Position numbers and translations under genes: made by a program
Source: Saccharomonospora xinjiangensis XJ-54
GTDB taxonomy: Bacteria; Actinomycetota; Actinomycetes; Mycobacteriales; Pseudonocardiaceae
DNA: 64,000 nt
Reading direction: 5' to 3'
Assembly (NCBI RefSeq): GCF_000258175.1
Contig: NZ_JH636049.1
Location: 2,023,482 to 2,087,481, forward strand
The notes under the pieces: generated by a model
Databases searched by the model: none
What the model saw: only the letters and a program-made list of their open reading frames with translations
Told to the model about the DNA's origin: nothing
Part shown: in pieces, positions 24,645-34,235 of the stretch
Position numbering within the stretch: position 1 is the first letter of the stretch
Layout: every line of letters starts with the position of its first letter

Positions 24645-27542
24645 TCAGTTTCCGGAATCGTCGGGGCCTGGTTCGTGCTTACGTGCGCGGCGGGTGCCCT
24701 GCTGGAACGCCGAGAGCCTGCTGCGCGCCTGTTCGGGCGTGGTGTCGTAGTCGTCACCCCTGCCTTCGGAATCACCGCCACCCACGACGCCGAGGGTGCG
24801 CGTGTCGTCCCTGAGCTGGGGCGCGAGGCTCTCCTGACGGCGACGGCGCGGGAGAGGTGGCCTGCCGCCGTCGAGCCCGTTCTGCGCGGACGGCGGCCGG
24901 GTGTCGGCTCGCGTACCGCCATGCCGATCCTGCGCCGGACCTGCCTGATGCCGCGCACGGGAGTCCCTGCGCTCCCCCGGCTCCACGGCCGGCTTGCTCC
25001 CCCTCGGCAGCTCCCTCGGCAGCTTGGGCACGTACTGCGTCGGCTCGGAATCCGCCCCGGCCTGTGCATGCCTTCCCCGACCGTTGCGGTCAAGATCCTG
25101 CGTCCACTCCAGCACAGCGTCCCCCGGAAGTTCGCCCTGCACGCCCTCGACCGTGCTCTCCGCCCTGCCCTGTTCCTGGCTTCGCGGCTGGTTGTCGCGG
25201 CCGGAACGACGGGGCAGTTCGGGCCGGTCACCTTCGCCGGGAGGCAACTGAGGGCGTTCACCTTGCGGCGACACGGGCGCGCGGCGCACGGTCTCGGCCG
25301 CCGAATTCTGCGAGGCTGACGGTTCGAACGTGGTCGTCATTGCCACCGTAGTCGTGCCGTTGACCTTGTCGCTGCCGTTTCGCTGCGGAAGGGCCCTCGG
25401 CCTGCGGCTCACGGCAGCGGTCGCAGCGCCTTCCTCGCCGACTTCGCCGACCCCGCCGACCTCACTGCCCCCGGCCATACCGCCCTCGCTGCCCCGCGCG
25501 GTCACGCGCTGGGCTGTGGCGGCACCCGAGGGGCCGTCCTTGGCATCGTCACGCACTTCGCTCAGCAGATCGGCCCTGACCAGCACGATCGCCCTCGTGC
25601 CACCGTAGGCCGAGTCCCGCAGGGTGACGGTGAATCCGTGCTTCGCCGAGAGTCTCGCGACCACGAACAGGCCGAGTCTCGGTTCCTCGGACAGCGCCAT
25701 GAAGCTGAAGTCCGGTGGGTTCTTGAGCATCTCGTTGAGCCGGTCGAGCTCCTCCGGCTCCATGCCGATGCCCTGATCCTCGATCTCGATGACCACGCCA
25801 CGGCCCACCAGCTCGCCGCGTACCTCGACACGCGACTGCGGCGGTGAGAACGATGTCGCGTTGTCGATCAGCTCGGCCAGCAGGTGCACCAGGTCGCTCA
25901 CGGCAGGGCCTGCCACGGCCGAGGCAGGTAACCTGCCCATGCTGACGCGCTTGTAGTCCTCGGTCTCGGCGATCGCGCCACGCACGATGTCGCCGACAGG
26001 CACCGGGTTGCGGAACTGCCGTCCCGGCTGCTCGCCACCCAGGATGATCAGGTTCTCGGCGTTGCGCCTCGCGCGGGTTGACAGGTGGTCGAGCTTAAAC
26101 AGCAGGTCGAGCTGGTCGGGGTCCTCCTGTTTGCGCTCCGCGGCATCCAGCGCCGAAAGCTGCCGGTGGACGATCACCTGGCTGCGGTGGGCGATGTTGA
26201 GGAAGACCTTCTGGGTACCTTCCCTGGTCTTGGCCTCGTCCACGGCCGCTGCGATAGCGGTGCGCTGAGCCTGGTTGAACGCCTCGGCGACCTGACCGAT
26301 CTCGTCGTCGCCGTGGTCGAGGTAGGAGACCTCGGTGGCGAGATCGACCTGCTCGCCCTTGCGGAGTCGTTCGACGATCCGGGGCATGCGCTCCTCGGCG
26401 ACGTCGAGGGTGGCCTCGCGCAGTGACACGAGCCGTTTGACGAGCCGGTCGGACAACCGCCAGGCCAGCAGGAACACGGCGAGCGCGATGACGATGACGG
26501 CCGCGCCTGCCGCGATGGAGGTGTAGAGCGTCGAGTCCGCCTCGTCGAGCGCCACTTCGGTGGCCGCTGTGCTCTGCTCGACGTAGAGCGCCCACAGAGT
26601 GGCACCGACCTGGGTCGCCGCAGCCCGCCAGGCGGGCTCCGCCACGGGGAGCTCGGTGGTGTTGCCGCGAAGGAAGGCGTTCTCGACGCTGGTCAACGTC
26701 TGCCACGCCTCACCGGAGGTGAGCGCCTCGTACTTCTCGCGCACCGACGGGATCATGTCCGGCACCGCTTGTTGCAGCGTGGAGTGGTACGCACCGACCT
26801 GACCGATGTAGGTGCGGAACTCCTGCTCGGTCAGCCCGCCCCCGTCGAGTCCCGCCGCGGCGAGCGCGTCGCCACGGGACATGCCGTCCGCGCTGACGAA
26901 CAGCGGCATCGCCACCATGCGCAGGTACGCCGTCTCGGCGTTCGGGGTCTCCTGCGCGACACCGTTGAGACCGACCACGTAGGCGTCGATGATCCCGTTG
27001 TAGAAGTCGTACGCCTCCTGGAGCGACACGTCGCCCGAGTCAACGCGCTCGCGGAACTCGCCGAGCTGCGCGGTCCGCTCCGCCGCGACCTGGACAGCGC
27101 GCCGCACGTTGTCAGGGGCGTCCTCGGCGACGGTGTCGAGCGCACCCGCCATGGCCCCCGCCGCGGAGTCGGTCCGCGTGCGCTGCTCGGCCAGTTCCAC
27201 CCGCAGCGACCGGGTGGTGGCGATCTCCTGCAACGTCAGCCTTCGTTCCTCGCGCACGTTCGCGAAGAGCACGCCGGCAGGTTTGGCCGCCTCGTGGACG
27301 TCGGTGCTGAAGGACCGGACCTTCACCGCGTCGAAGACGAGGTAGCTCGCGACCGCGACACCGGTCAGCAGGAACACCAGGCTCGGGATGAAGGCGATGG
27401 CGAGCACTCGGGTGCGAATGGTCGAACGCCCACGGCGTGGGGCGGCACTCTTGTTCAACAACGCGCTCAAGGCCCTTCCAGCGACACGTATTTCCTTGGG
27501 CCCCCAACCCGCGCGACGGACTTCACGAGAGACTCCGGCCAC
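24645..27542 (-). CDS. cvnA: Conservon sensor kinase-like protein CvnA
   Basis: A product of up to 965 residues. Membrane segments lie near residues 45-70 and 340-365 and enclose a NIT-like extracellular sensor (the RRLTLQEIATTRSLR block is typical). HAMP follows, then a degenerate H-region (KVFLNIAHRSQVIVHRQLS), an HATPase_c domain with N-box LLAELIDNATSFSPP and G-box DQGIGM, and a disordered Pro/Arg/Glu-rich tail of about 250 residues. It is the input of the conservon. The start GTG 27542 has no clear ribosome site, and the N-terminal 30-40 residues are doubtful. An inverted repeat GCTAAG-N6-CTTAGC (27543-27560) abuts it. Confidence 0.9.
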   Translation of the reverse strand: MAGVSREVRRAGWGPKEIRVAGRALSALLNKSAAPRRGRSTIRTRVLAIAFIPSLVFLLTGVAVASYLVFDAVKVRSFSTDVHEAAKPAGVLFANVREERRLTLQEIATTRSLRVELAEQRTRTDSAAGAMAGALDTVAEDAPDNVRRAVQVAAERTAQLGEFRERVDSGDVSLQEAYDFYNGIIDAYVVGLNGVAQETPNAETAYLRMVAMPLFVSADGMSRGDALAAAGLDGGGLTEQEFRTYIGQVGAYHSTLQQAVPDMIPSVREKYEALTSGEAWQTLTSVENAFLRGNTTELPVAEPAWRAAATQVGATLWALYVEQSTAATEVALDEADSTLYTSIAAGAAVIVIALAVFLLAWRLSDRLVKRLVSLREATLDVAEERMPRIVERLRKGEQVDLATEVSYLDHGDDEIGQVAEAFNQAQRTAIAAAVDEAKTREGTQKVFLNIAHRSQVIVHRQLSALDAAERKQEDPDQLDLLFKLDHLSTRARRNAENLIILGGEQPGRQFRNPVPVGDIVRGAIAETEDYKRVSMGRLPASAVAGPAVSDLVHLLAELIDNATSFSPPQSRVEVRGELVGRGVVIEIEDQGIGMEPEELDRLNEMLKNPPDFSFMALSEEPRLGLFVVARLSAKHGFTVTLRDSAYGGTRAIVLVRADLLSEVRDDAKDGPSGAATAQRVTARGSEGGMAGGSEVGGVGEVGEEGAATAAVSRRPRALPQRNGSDKVNGTTTVAMTTTFEPSASQNSAAETVRRAPVSPQGERPQLPPGEGDRPELPRRSGRDNQPRSQEQGRAESTVEGVQGELPGDAVLEWTQDLDRNGRGRHAQAGADSEPTQYVPKLPRELPRGSKPAVEPGERRDSRARHQAGPAQDRHGGTRADTRPPSAQNGLDGGRPPLPRRRRQESLAPQLRDDTRTLGVVGGGDSEGRGDDYDTTPEQARSRLSAFQQGTRRARKHEPGPDDSGN

Positions 27543-27631
27543 GCTAAGCCGTCGCTTAGCGCGAGGTTAAGCAGTCGCGTTCGCGTGAGTCAATATGACG
27601 TGTGCCCGCCGGATCGCGCCGGACGCGCCGA

Positions 27632-28291
27632 TCACGGAGTCACGAGACCCGCCTCGTAGGCGAAAATTGTCAGCTGGACTCTATTTGTGACGTCGAGTTT
27701 GGCAAAGGTGCGTGTGATGTGGGTCTTCACTGTGGCCTCGCTCATGTACAGCTCCTCGGCGATGCCCGCGTTGGATTTCCCCTGCGCAACGGCGGTGACG
27801 ACCTCGCGCTCGCGGTCGGTGAGTGTGCTCAGCTTCACCGCCGCCTCCCTTCGCCGGGGGTTGGCCTTCAACGACACGAAGTGACCGATCAATTGCGTAG
27901 TGCTGCGGGGCGACAACATCGACTCACCGCGTGCGACAACCCGCACCGCGTCGATGATCTCTTGCGGTGAGCTTTCCTTGAGCAGAAAACCGTTCGCGCC
28001 CGCCGTGAGCGCGTCGAACACGTACTCGTCGAGGTCGAAAGTGGTGAGAACAAGCACTTTCGGGGGCCGGGCGAGCGCTCGGACGGCCGCGGTCGCCGCG
28101 AGCCCGTCCATGCGGCTCATCCGGATGTCCATGACAACGACGTCGGGTGCGTGCCGGTTGACCAGAGGGACGGCCTCGTCACCGTCACTCGCCTGCCCGA
28201 CGACCTCGATCTCGGGCGTGCTGTCGAGGATCATCGCGAGTCCGGTACGGACCAGCGGATCGTCATCGACGAGCACAACACGCAGCGGCAC
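27632..28291 (-). CDS. NarL/LuxR-type response regulator
   Basis: A 219-residue response regulator: receiver domain with phosphoacceptor Asp55 (VVMDIRM) and acidic pair DDD at 9-11, conserved Lys in LLKESS, then a LuxR-type HTH (LTDREREVVTAVAQGKSN and SEATVKTHITRTFAKL). It pairs with the histidine kinase gene directly upstream (32-bp gap) on the same strand, forming a NarXL/DesKR-type two-component system. Targets unknown. Confidence 0.92.
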   Translation of the reverse strand: MPLRVVLVDDDPLVRTGLAMILDSTPEIEVVGQASDGDEAVPLVNRHAPDVVVMDIRMSRMDGLAATAAVRALARPPKVLVLTTFDLDEYVFDALTAGANGFLLKESSPQEIIDAVRVVARGESMLSPRSTTQLIGHFVSLKANPRRREAAVKLSTLTDREREVVTAVAQGKSNAGIAEELYMSEATVKTHITRTFAKLDVTNRVQLTIFAYEAGLVTP

Positions 28292-28323
28292 CCGATCATG
28301 CTAGGCCGCCTTTCACAGGGCCC

Positions 28324-29556
28324 TTACACCGACCGAGCCTCACCATGCTCCCACGGAAGCCATGCCTTGACGGCGAAATGGCCCTGCTCGGTGGGGCCGT
28401 AGCTGATGGTTCCTTCCAATCGCGTCACCCGCTCGGCGAGTCCGGCCAGTCCGCTGCCCGAGCCGATCGGCGTCTCGGCGGGGGCGGAGGCAGGCAGCGG
28501 GTTGCGGATCTCCACCGTGAGTCCCACGCCCGGGCCGCCGCGCACCGTCACGTCAACGGTCGTCGAAGGGGCGTGTTTGAGGACGTTGGTCAGCGATTCC
28601 TGCACGACGCGGTAGGTGGTCGTGGCCAGCGGTTCCGGCGCTGCGGCCGTGTCGTCCACGAGCACGGTGACGTTGACGGGCAGACCGGCATCCCTGGTGT
28701 TGCCGATCAACGTCGGCAGGTCTGTCAGCCCGGGAGGCCCCGGCCGACTTGACCGCTCGTGGCCGAGGGACACGAATCCCCTGCCGTCCCTGAGCACGCC
28801 GATCACCTGCCGCAGATCCTCCAGCGACTGACGCGCGGTTGTGCGGACCGTGCGCGCCACCTCCGCCGCGCGGCCGGACTCCTGCTGTGCTGTGACTTCG
28901 AGGGCTCCGGCATGCAGCGACAGCAGCGACAGCCGATGTCCGAGGACGTCGTGCATCTCCCTCGCGATGCGCGAACGCTCGTCCTTGCGGGCCATCTCCG
29001 CCTGCAACGCCCTTTCCGCGTTCGTGTGCCTGGCCAGTTCGCGCTTGGTGCCCCGGTATACACCGATGCCGGCAGGCACGGCCGTCAGCAGTGCCGCGAT
29101 GAGGACGACCACCACGAACGGAACCCCGTCCGCGCCGAAGAGGATCTTGATGATGGAGACGTCGGCGTGCCGGTGCGCGTCGTGAGCGACTCCTGCGGTG
29201 GTGGCGGCGAACACCGCCGCGGCCCCGAGCCAGCCGACGCGGTCACGCCGGTGCGCGGTCAGCGCGGCGAGGGAGATCAGCGCGGCCAGCGCGTCGGTGA
29301 CGAACACAAGAGGCCCGGCGACGGACACTCCCGTCACCACGACGGGTTGGGTGTGCCGCCAGCACAGCAGGACGGCAGCGGCGAGTGCGGCGACAAACCC
29401 GAGCGCGGGCCGCCACGTGACGTCGAGTTCCTCCGAGTTCGGGACGTAGCTCTCAGCCGCGAAGACGTAGAGGCTGCTCAGCAGACTCGTGCCGACAGCA
29501 AGCGCCGTGACCAGAACGCCGAGCACGGACCTGGCTCGTGAGACGGACTCGCGCAT
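28324..29556 (-). CDS. NarL-family sensor histidine kinase
   Basis: A 410-residue membrane sensor kinase with about four to five N-terminal hydrophobic segments, a short coiled linker, the HisKA_3 H-box REMHDVLGHRLS and an HATPase_c domain (YRVVQESLTNVLKHA, GSGLAGLAERV). The open frame extends further upstream, but ATG 29556 is chosen because TACTCT lies exactly 6 nt before it, a leaderless promoter pattern. It should phosphorylate the adjacent response regulator. The ligand is unknown; there is no large extracellular domain, so membrane state may be sensed (inference). Confidence 0.9.
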   Translation of the reverse strand: MRESVSRARSVLGVLVTALAVGTSLLSSLYVFAAESYVPNSEELDVTWRPALGFVAALAAAVLLCWRHTQPVVVTGVSVAGPLVFVTDALAALISLAALTAHRRDRVGWLGAAAVFAATTAGVAHDAHRHADVSIIKILFGADGVPFVVVVLIAALLTAVPAGIGVYRGTKRELARHTNAERALQAEMARKDERSRIAREMHDVLGHRLSLLSLHAGALEVTAQQESGRAAEVARTVRTTARQSLEDLRQVIGVLRDGRGFVSLGHERSSRPGPPGLTDLPTLIGNTRDAGLPVNVTVLVDDTAAAPEPLATTTYRVVQESLTNVLKHAPSTTVDVTVRGGPGVGLTVEIRNPLPASAPAETPIGSGSGLAGLAERVTRLEGTISYGPTEQGHFAVKAWLPWEHGEARSV

Positions 29557-29735
29557 TGGCTGAGAGTACGGCGGCATCGCACGTCGGGTGATCAACGGAT
29601 CGGCTGCGGGGCGAGCCGCAGGGGACGACTTTAGTCGTACAAGATCACCGACCCTCGGGCGACGCGAGGGAGGCACCTCAGGCAGTTCCATGTCGATCTG
29701 CACCGAACGGACTGCCCGAGCAGGGAGGACTCGAC

Positions 29736-30332
29736 ATGGCAACACAACTGGACACGAACACGGCGGCTCCGACTGAGGCCCGCAACGGGCTCGGCACCGC
29801 GGGATTCGTCGTCGGGCTCATCGGACTGGTCCTGTCGCCGCTGCCCTTCATCGGCATCCTGGCCTGGCCGCTGGTGGCACTGGGCGTGATCTTCTCCGCC
29901 GTCGGCATCGCGAGGGTGAAGGCGAGGAAGGCCACCAACAAGGGACTGTCGATCGCCGGTCTCGTGCTCTCGGTCATCGGCGTCGTGATCAGCGTGGTGA
30001 TGTACCTCGTCTACGACAGCGCGGCGAGGGAGGTCACCGAGGAGGCCAACCGCGCAGTGAAGATCACCTACCAGGTGACCGGCGACGCGCCCGAGGCATC
30101 CATCTCCTACACCACCTACGGCGACAGCGTGAGTTCCGCGACCGAGGACGTCACGGAGCTGCCGTGGGAGAAGACCACGGAGACAAGTGGTCTTCTCAAG
30201 GGTGGCTCGCTCAGCGTCACGCTCGGCGCCGACGGTGGCACCGTGGAGTGCACCGTGATCGTCGATGGCAAGGAAGCCAAGACGGCCACCGCGAGCGGCG
30301 CCTACAACACCGCCTCGTGCAGCGACTTCTGA
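29736..30332 (+). CDS. DUF4190 membrane protein with MmpS-like C-terminal domain
   Basis: A 198-residue protein. Residues about 17-95 hold two membrane helices with the DUF4190 pattern (GLGTAGFVVGLIGLVLS, NKGLSIAGLVLSVIG). The extracellular C-terminal part (VKITYQVTGDAPEASISYTTY to a terminal Cys) resembles MmpS transport-accessory proteins, here seen as VTGDAPEASISYTT. Function unknown; probably envelope-linked. Ribosome site GGGAGGA precedes ATG 29736. It is divergent from the histidine kinase. Confidence 0.8.
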   Translation: MATQLDTNTAAPTEARNGLGTAGFVVGLIGLVLSPLPFIGILAWPLVALGVIFSAVGIARVKARKATNKGLSIAGLVLSVIGVVISVVMYLVYDSAAREVTEEANRAVKITYQVTGDAPEASISYTTYGDSVSSATEDVTELPWEKTTETSGLLKGGSLSVTLGADGGTVECTVIVDGKEAKTATASGAYNTASCSDF

Positions 30333-30422
30333 CCGGCACGTGTGATCTCCGAAGCTTCGGAGTAACTCCCGGTGCGGGCACGGCGATACCTCGCATGTCC
30401 CGCACCGAGGAGGCCGGTGTCG

Positions 30423-30617
30423 ATGCCGAGACGTGTCACGAGACCGTGGGCGAGTGCCCGCGGCATTCTGTTCGCACTCGCGCTGACGTTCGCGACGACG
30501 GCGGCCGTTCACGCATTTCTCGCGTTCTCCACATCGGAATGGTGGCCGGCTGCGCTCGCCGCGGGCCTCGTCGCGGCGGCAGCGTGGTGTGCGGCGTCGG
30601 CGCTGGACGGTCGATGA
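30423..30617 (+). CDS. Small two-helix membrane protein
   Basis: A 64-residue hydrophobic protein with two likely membrane helices (residues about 12-32 and 40-58) and no family. GAGGAGG lies 9 nt before ATG 30423. The frame is open upstream to 30372, and GTG 30420 is an alternative. It sits between the DUF4190 gene and the ABC exporter operon on the same strand. Confidence 0.5.
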   Translation: MPRRVTRPWASARGILFALALTFATTAAVHAFLAFSTSEWWPAALAAGLVAAAAWCAASALDGR

Positions 30618-30722
30618 CCACCCTCGGCTGACATTCGTCACCGTCGCGACATGGCCGACTCCACTACCCGGCCCCCTACCGCGAAGGGCACCGTTTCCTC
30701 CGAAGGCAACAGTGGAGGGACA

Positions 30723-31634
30723 GTGCGAGAAGTACTGAGTGCGAAGGGGCTCGGGCACCGCTACGGCACGACCACCGCCCTCGACGGTGTCGATCTCACC
30801 GTCGAGGCTGGCGAGTGTGTGGCGCTGCTCGGCCCCAACGGCGCGGGCAAGACCACGCTGGTGAACCTGGTCGTCGGGCTGCTGCGGCCCCAGCGGGGCG
30901 AGGTCCGGCTGGCGGGCGGCGATCCGAGGAACGCGGCGACCAGGCGGCGACTGGGAGTCGTGCAGCAGGAACTGGACCACCCCGCGACCCTGAAGGTCGG
31001 CGAGCTGGTCACCGGCGCGGCCGTCCGAGGAGGACGTTCGCGATCGAGCGCGGGGCCCGTCCTCGCGGAGCTGGAGCTGACCGATTTGGCAGGCCGCCGC
31101 GCCGCGAAGCTGTCAGGAGGCCAGAAGCAACGTGTCCGGCTCGCCATGGCGCTGGTCAACGACCCGGCGCTGCTGGTGCTCGACGAACCGACCGTCGGGC
31201 TCGACGTGGCCACGCGAAAGCGGTTCTGGCAGATACTGGCGGAACGCAGGGCGAAGGGTGCGGGCATTCTGTTGACCACGCACCTCACCGACGAGGCGGC
31301 CACGGTGGCCGACCGGGTCGTGGTGCTCGACAGGGGCAGGATGGTGGCCGCCGGAACACCGGCAGAGCTGGTCTCCCGGTTGCCCGACCGCACGGTCCTC
31401 GCGCAGACGAACCTCGACGACGACCTGATCAGGCGGCTGCCCGAGGTGGCGTCGTTCTCACGGGACGACGAAGGTGTGCGCATCGGCACCCGCTCCCCTG
31501 AGGCCCTGTTGCGGCGGCTATTCGCCGAGGACCCCGAGCTGAGCGGTCTCCTCGTGGAGGGCGCGAGCCTCGCCGAGGCGGTCATGACGTTGACCGGACA
31601 TCCGGAGGACACAGGCGAGGAGGTGCTCCGGTGA
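30723..31634 (+). CDS. ABC exporter ATP-binding protein
   Basis: A 303-residue ABC-2-type ATPase (CcmA/drug-exporter class) with Walker A GPNGAGKTT, signature LSGGQKQR, Walker B LLVLDEPTVGLD and switch His in LLTTHLTDEA, plus a C-terminal accessory segment. GTG 30723 follows GGAGGG by 4-5 nt and starts at the usual distance from Walker A. It powers the permease encoded next (GTGA overlap). With the downstream kinase/regulator pair this resembles lipid- or antibiotic-responsive exporter/two-component modules. Confidence 0.9.
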   Translation: MREVLSAKGLGHRYGTTTALDGVDLTVEAGECVALLGPNGAGKTTLVNLVVGLLRPQRGEVRLAGGDPRNAATRRRLGVVQQELDHPATLKVGELVTGAAVRGGRSRSSAGPVLAELELTDLAGRRAAKLSGGQKQRVRLAMALVNDPALLVLDEPTVGLDVATRKRFWQILAERRAKGAGILLTTHLTDEAATVADRVVVLDRGRMVAAGTPAELVSRLPDRTVLAQTNLDDDLIRRLPEVASFSRDDEGVRIGTRSPEALLRRLFAEDPELSGLLVEGASLAEAVMTLTGHPEDTGEEVLR

Positions 31635-32368
31635 CCGCGCGACTGCTCGGCATCGAGCTGCTGGACGAGTTGCGGACGATCGTGCGGGAACCCACTGCGC
31701 TGTTCTTCTCCATCGTGATGCCCGTGGGTTTCTTCGCCCTGTTCGTCTCGATGTTCGGCGGCTACAACTCCGGGGATCTGACGGCGGGCACCCGCATGAT
31801 CGGCACCTTCGGCACCTTCGGTGTCCTTGCCGTGACCTTGATGAACCCGGGCATCAGCGTGGCGCAGGACAGGGAGATCGGCTGGTTGCGGGTGAAGCGT
31901 GTGCAGGCGGTGCCGTTACCGGTGACGCTCGTGGCGAAGGTGATCGCCACCCTGCCCTACGCGATGGGCGTGCTGCTCGCGATGACCGCGACCGCCGCGG
32001 TGACCGGCAACCTGCACACGTCGGCCCTCGACCTGCTGCGCCTCTACGGCGTCCTGCTGCTTGGCGCGGTGCCCTTCGCGCTGCTCGGACTGGCTGTGGG
32101 CTGCCAGGCAAGGCCGAACGCGACGACGGCGGTGCTGAACGCGATTCTGATGCCCGCCGCCGTGGTCTCCGGCCTGTGGATGCCGCTGGAGATCCTGCCC
32201 GGCTTCTTCGGCTCGATCGCACATTTCCTGCCGACCTACCACCTCGGTGAGCTGGCAGTGGCCCAGCTGGACGGGGGCCAGGTCGCGGGGCACGTCGCTG
32301 CGCTGGCCGGATGGACGGTCGTCATGGCTGCCGTGGCAGGGCTGTCCTATCGTCGTGCCCGGTTATGA
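31631..32368 (+). CDS. ABC-2 type permease
   Basis: A 245-residue membrane protein with six predicted helices of the ABC2_membrane family; the final third holds PAAVVSGLWMPLEILPGFF and LPTYHLGELAV, the typical ABC-2 end motif. It pairs with the upstream ATPase to form an exporter. Both ends are coupled: its GTG overlaps the ATPase stop, and its TGA overlaps the kinase ATG. Confidence 0.9.
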   Translation: MTARLLGIELLDELRTIVREPTALFFSIVMPVGFFALFVSMFGGYNSGDLTAGTRMIGTFGTFGVLAVTLMNPGISVAQDREIGWLRVKRVQAVPLPVTLVAKVIATLPYAMGVLLAMTATAAVTGNLHTSALDLLRLYGVLLLGAVPFALLGLAVGCQARPNATTAVLNAILMPAAVVSGLWMPLEILPGFFGSIAHFLPTYHLGELAVAQLDGGQVAGHVAALAGWTVVMAAVAGLSYRRARL

Positions 32369-33492
32369 GTACGACCGGAACAGCCCGCCGTGAGGAGCCG
32401 ACCGCGCCGGCAGTCGGCTCCTCGCCGTGGTCGGAGATCGGCTGGATCCACCTCGTCTACCTCGTCTTCCCGTTCTTCCAGCCGATCAACGACCCGGCTT
32501 CGGGGCTGTGGGACTGGGTTCTGGTCGTCGGCCTCGTCGTGGTGTTCCTCCCCCTCTACGTACTCTCGTGGAGGCGCCCCGAACTGGCCCGCTGGGGCTC
32601 GATCGTGCCCATGACGGCGCTCGCCGTCGTCACGACCCCGTTGAACTCCGGCGCTGCGGTGCTGTTCGTCTACGCCGCGGCCGCGGCGGGGGTGCGGGAG
32701 TCCCGCCGCAACGCGCTGCGCTGGTTCGTCGGGCTCACGGTGCTGATGTGCCTGCTGCTGTTGCTCTCCCCCGTTCCCCTGCCGTGGCGACTGTGGGGCA
32801 TCGGACCGTCACTGGTGTTCACGTGGATCATCGGGCTCACCCAGATCGAGCAGGCCGAACGTGATCACCAGGCTGCCGAGCTGCGGCTGCGCAACGCGAG
32901 GGTCGAGCACCTCGCCGTCGTGTCCGAACGGGAACGCATCGCGAGGGAACTGCACGACCTGCTCGGCCACTCGCTCACCTCGGTGATCATGCACGCGCAG
33001 TTGTGTCACCACCTCGTCGATTCGGACCCCGATCGAGCAAGGGATGCCGCTGCCAAGGCCGAGAAGACCGCGCGTGCCGCACTTTCCGAGGTCCGCGCCG
33101 CCGTCAGCGGTCTCCGGCAGGCGAACCTCGACACCGAACTGGAGTCGGCGAGGGAAACGCTGTCCAGCGCGGGAGTGGAGCTGTTCACGCGGCGCGACCC
33201 GGAACTGCGGCTGGTCGGCTCCACAGAACACGAACTCGCACTGGCCCTGCGTGAGGCGGTCACCAACGTCGCGCGGCACGCACGGGCGAGCACCTGCCGG
33301 GTCGATCTCTCGGCGAAGGACGGTGAGCTGCGAATGGTCGTCGCCGACGACGGGATCGGCGGGTGGCACCGGCCAGGCAACGGGCTCACGGGCACGAGGG
33401 AGCGGATCAGCGTACTCGGCGGGCGCGTGGAGTACTCCGGCTCGGCAGGAACGACACTCACGATCGCGGTGCCCCTCAAGGTGGCGACATGA
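32365..33492 (+). CDS. DesK-like sensor histidine kinase
   Basis: A 375-residue kinase with about five N-terminal membrane helices, a coiled linker, H-box RELHDLLGHSLT and HATPase_c domain (LREAVTNVARHA, DDGIGG, GNGLTGTRERI). This layout equals DesK, the B. subtilis membrane-fluidity sensor. It is embedded between the ABC permease and the response regulator with ATGA overlaps on both sides, so exporter and sensor are made together; the pump may be part of the sensing circuit (inference). Confidence 0.92.
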   Translation: MSTTGTARREEPTAPAVGSSPWSEIGWIHLVYLVFPFFQPINDPASGLWDWVLVVGLVVVFLPLYVLSWRRPELARWGSIVPMTALAVVTTPLNSGAAVLFVYAAAAAGVRESRRNALRWFVGLTVLMCLLLLLSPVPLPWRLWGIGPSLVFTWIIGLTQIEQAERDHQAAELRLRNARVEHLAVVSERERIARELHDLLGHSLTSVIMHAQLCHHLVDSDPDRARDAAAKAEKTARAALSEVRAAVSGLRQANLDTELESARETLSSAGVELFTRRDPELRLVGSTEHELALALREAVTNVARHARASTCRVDLSAKDGELRMVVADDGIGGWHRPGNGLTGTRERISVLGGRVEYSGSAGTTLTIAVPLKVAT

Positions 33493-34115
33493 CGTCCGGC
33501 GACCGCGACGAGATCACGGTGGTGCTCGCGGAGGACCAGACGATGGTTCTCGAGGCGTTCGCCGAACTGCTCGGGCTTCAACCCGACATCACGGTGCTCG
33601 CCACCGCCACGAACGGTCCCGACGCGCTGACCTCCGTGACCGAACACGACCCCGACGTCCTCGTCACCGACATCGAGATGCCGGGAACGAGCGGCCTCGA
33701 CGTCGCAGCCGAGCTGCACCGCAGGGGCAGCCGGACCGGCGTTCTCATCGTCACGACGTTCGCGCGAAGCGGCTACCTGCGGCGCGCGCTGAACGCAGGC
33801 GTATCCGGATACCTGCTGAAGGACTCGCCGATCAGCGAGCTGGCCGACGCGCTGCGCAAGGTCAGGGCAGGGGAGAAGGTCATCTCGAAGGAACTCGCCC
33901 TCGCGGCGTGGGACCACACGGACGACCAGCTCACCGACCGCGAAAGGCAACTGCTGCGCGAGGTCGCCGAAGGAGCGTCCAACCGCGACATCGCGCGGCG
34001 GCTGCACCTCGCGGAGGGAACCGTCCGCAACTACCTGTCCACGGCCATGGCCAAACTGCACGCCCGCAACCGCACCGACGCCGCCAAGATCGCCCGCGAA
34101 CGAGGCTGGATCTGA
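33489..34115 (+). CDS. DesR-like LuxR-family response regulator
   Basis: A 208-residue response regulator with Asp61 (VTDIEMPG) as phosphoacceptor, Lys in LLKDSP, and a C-terminal LuxR HTH (LTDRERQLLREVAEGASN, AEGTVRNYLSTAMAKL). Last gene of the ABC/kinase operon; probable targets are this operon and membrane-lipid genes, by analogy with DesR. Confidence 0.92.
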   Translation: MTSGDRDEITVVLAEDQTMVLEAFAELLGLQPDITVLATATNGPDALTSVTEHDPDVLVTDIEMPGTSGLDVAAELHRRGSRTGVLIVTTFARSGYLRRALNAGVSGYLLKDSPISELADALRKVRAGEKVISKELALAAWDHTDDQLTDRERQLLREVAEGASNRDIARRLHLAEGTVRNYLSTAMAKLHARNRTDAAKIARERGWI

Positions 34116-34235
34116 AAGCGCACCCCGGCTTCGGGAGAAAAACTCCACTCGCCGATGTCGAAGCCTGTCGAATCCCGCCTGCGCCGTTCGACGCCAGAGT
34201 GACGGCAACGCAAGAAACGGCAAGGGAGCAGACCC

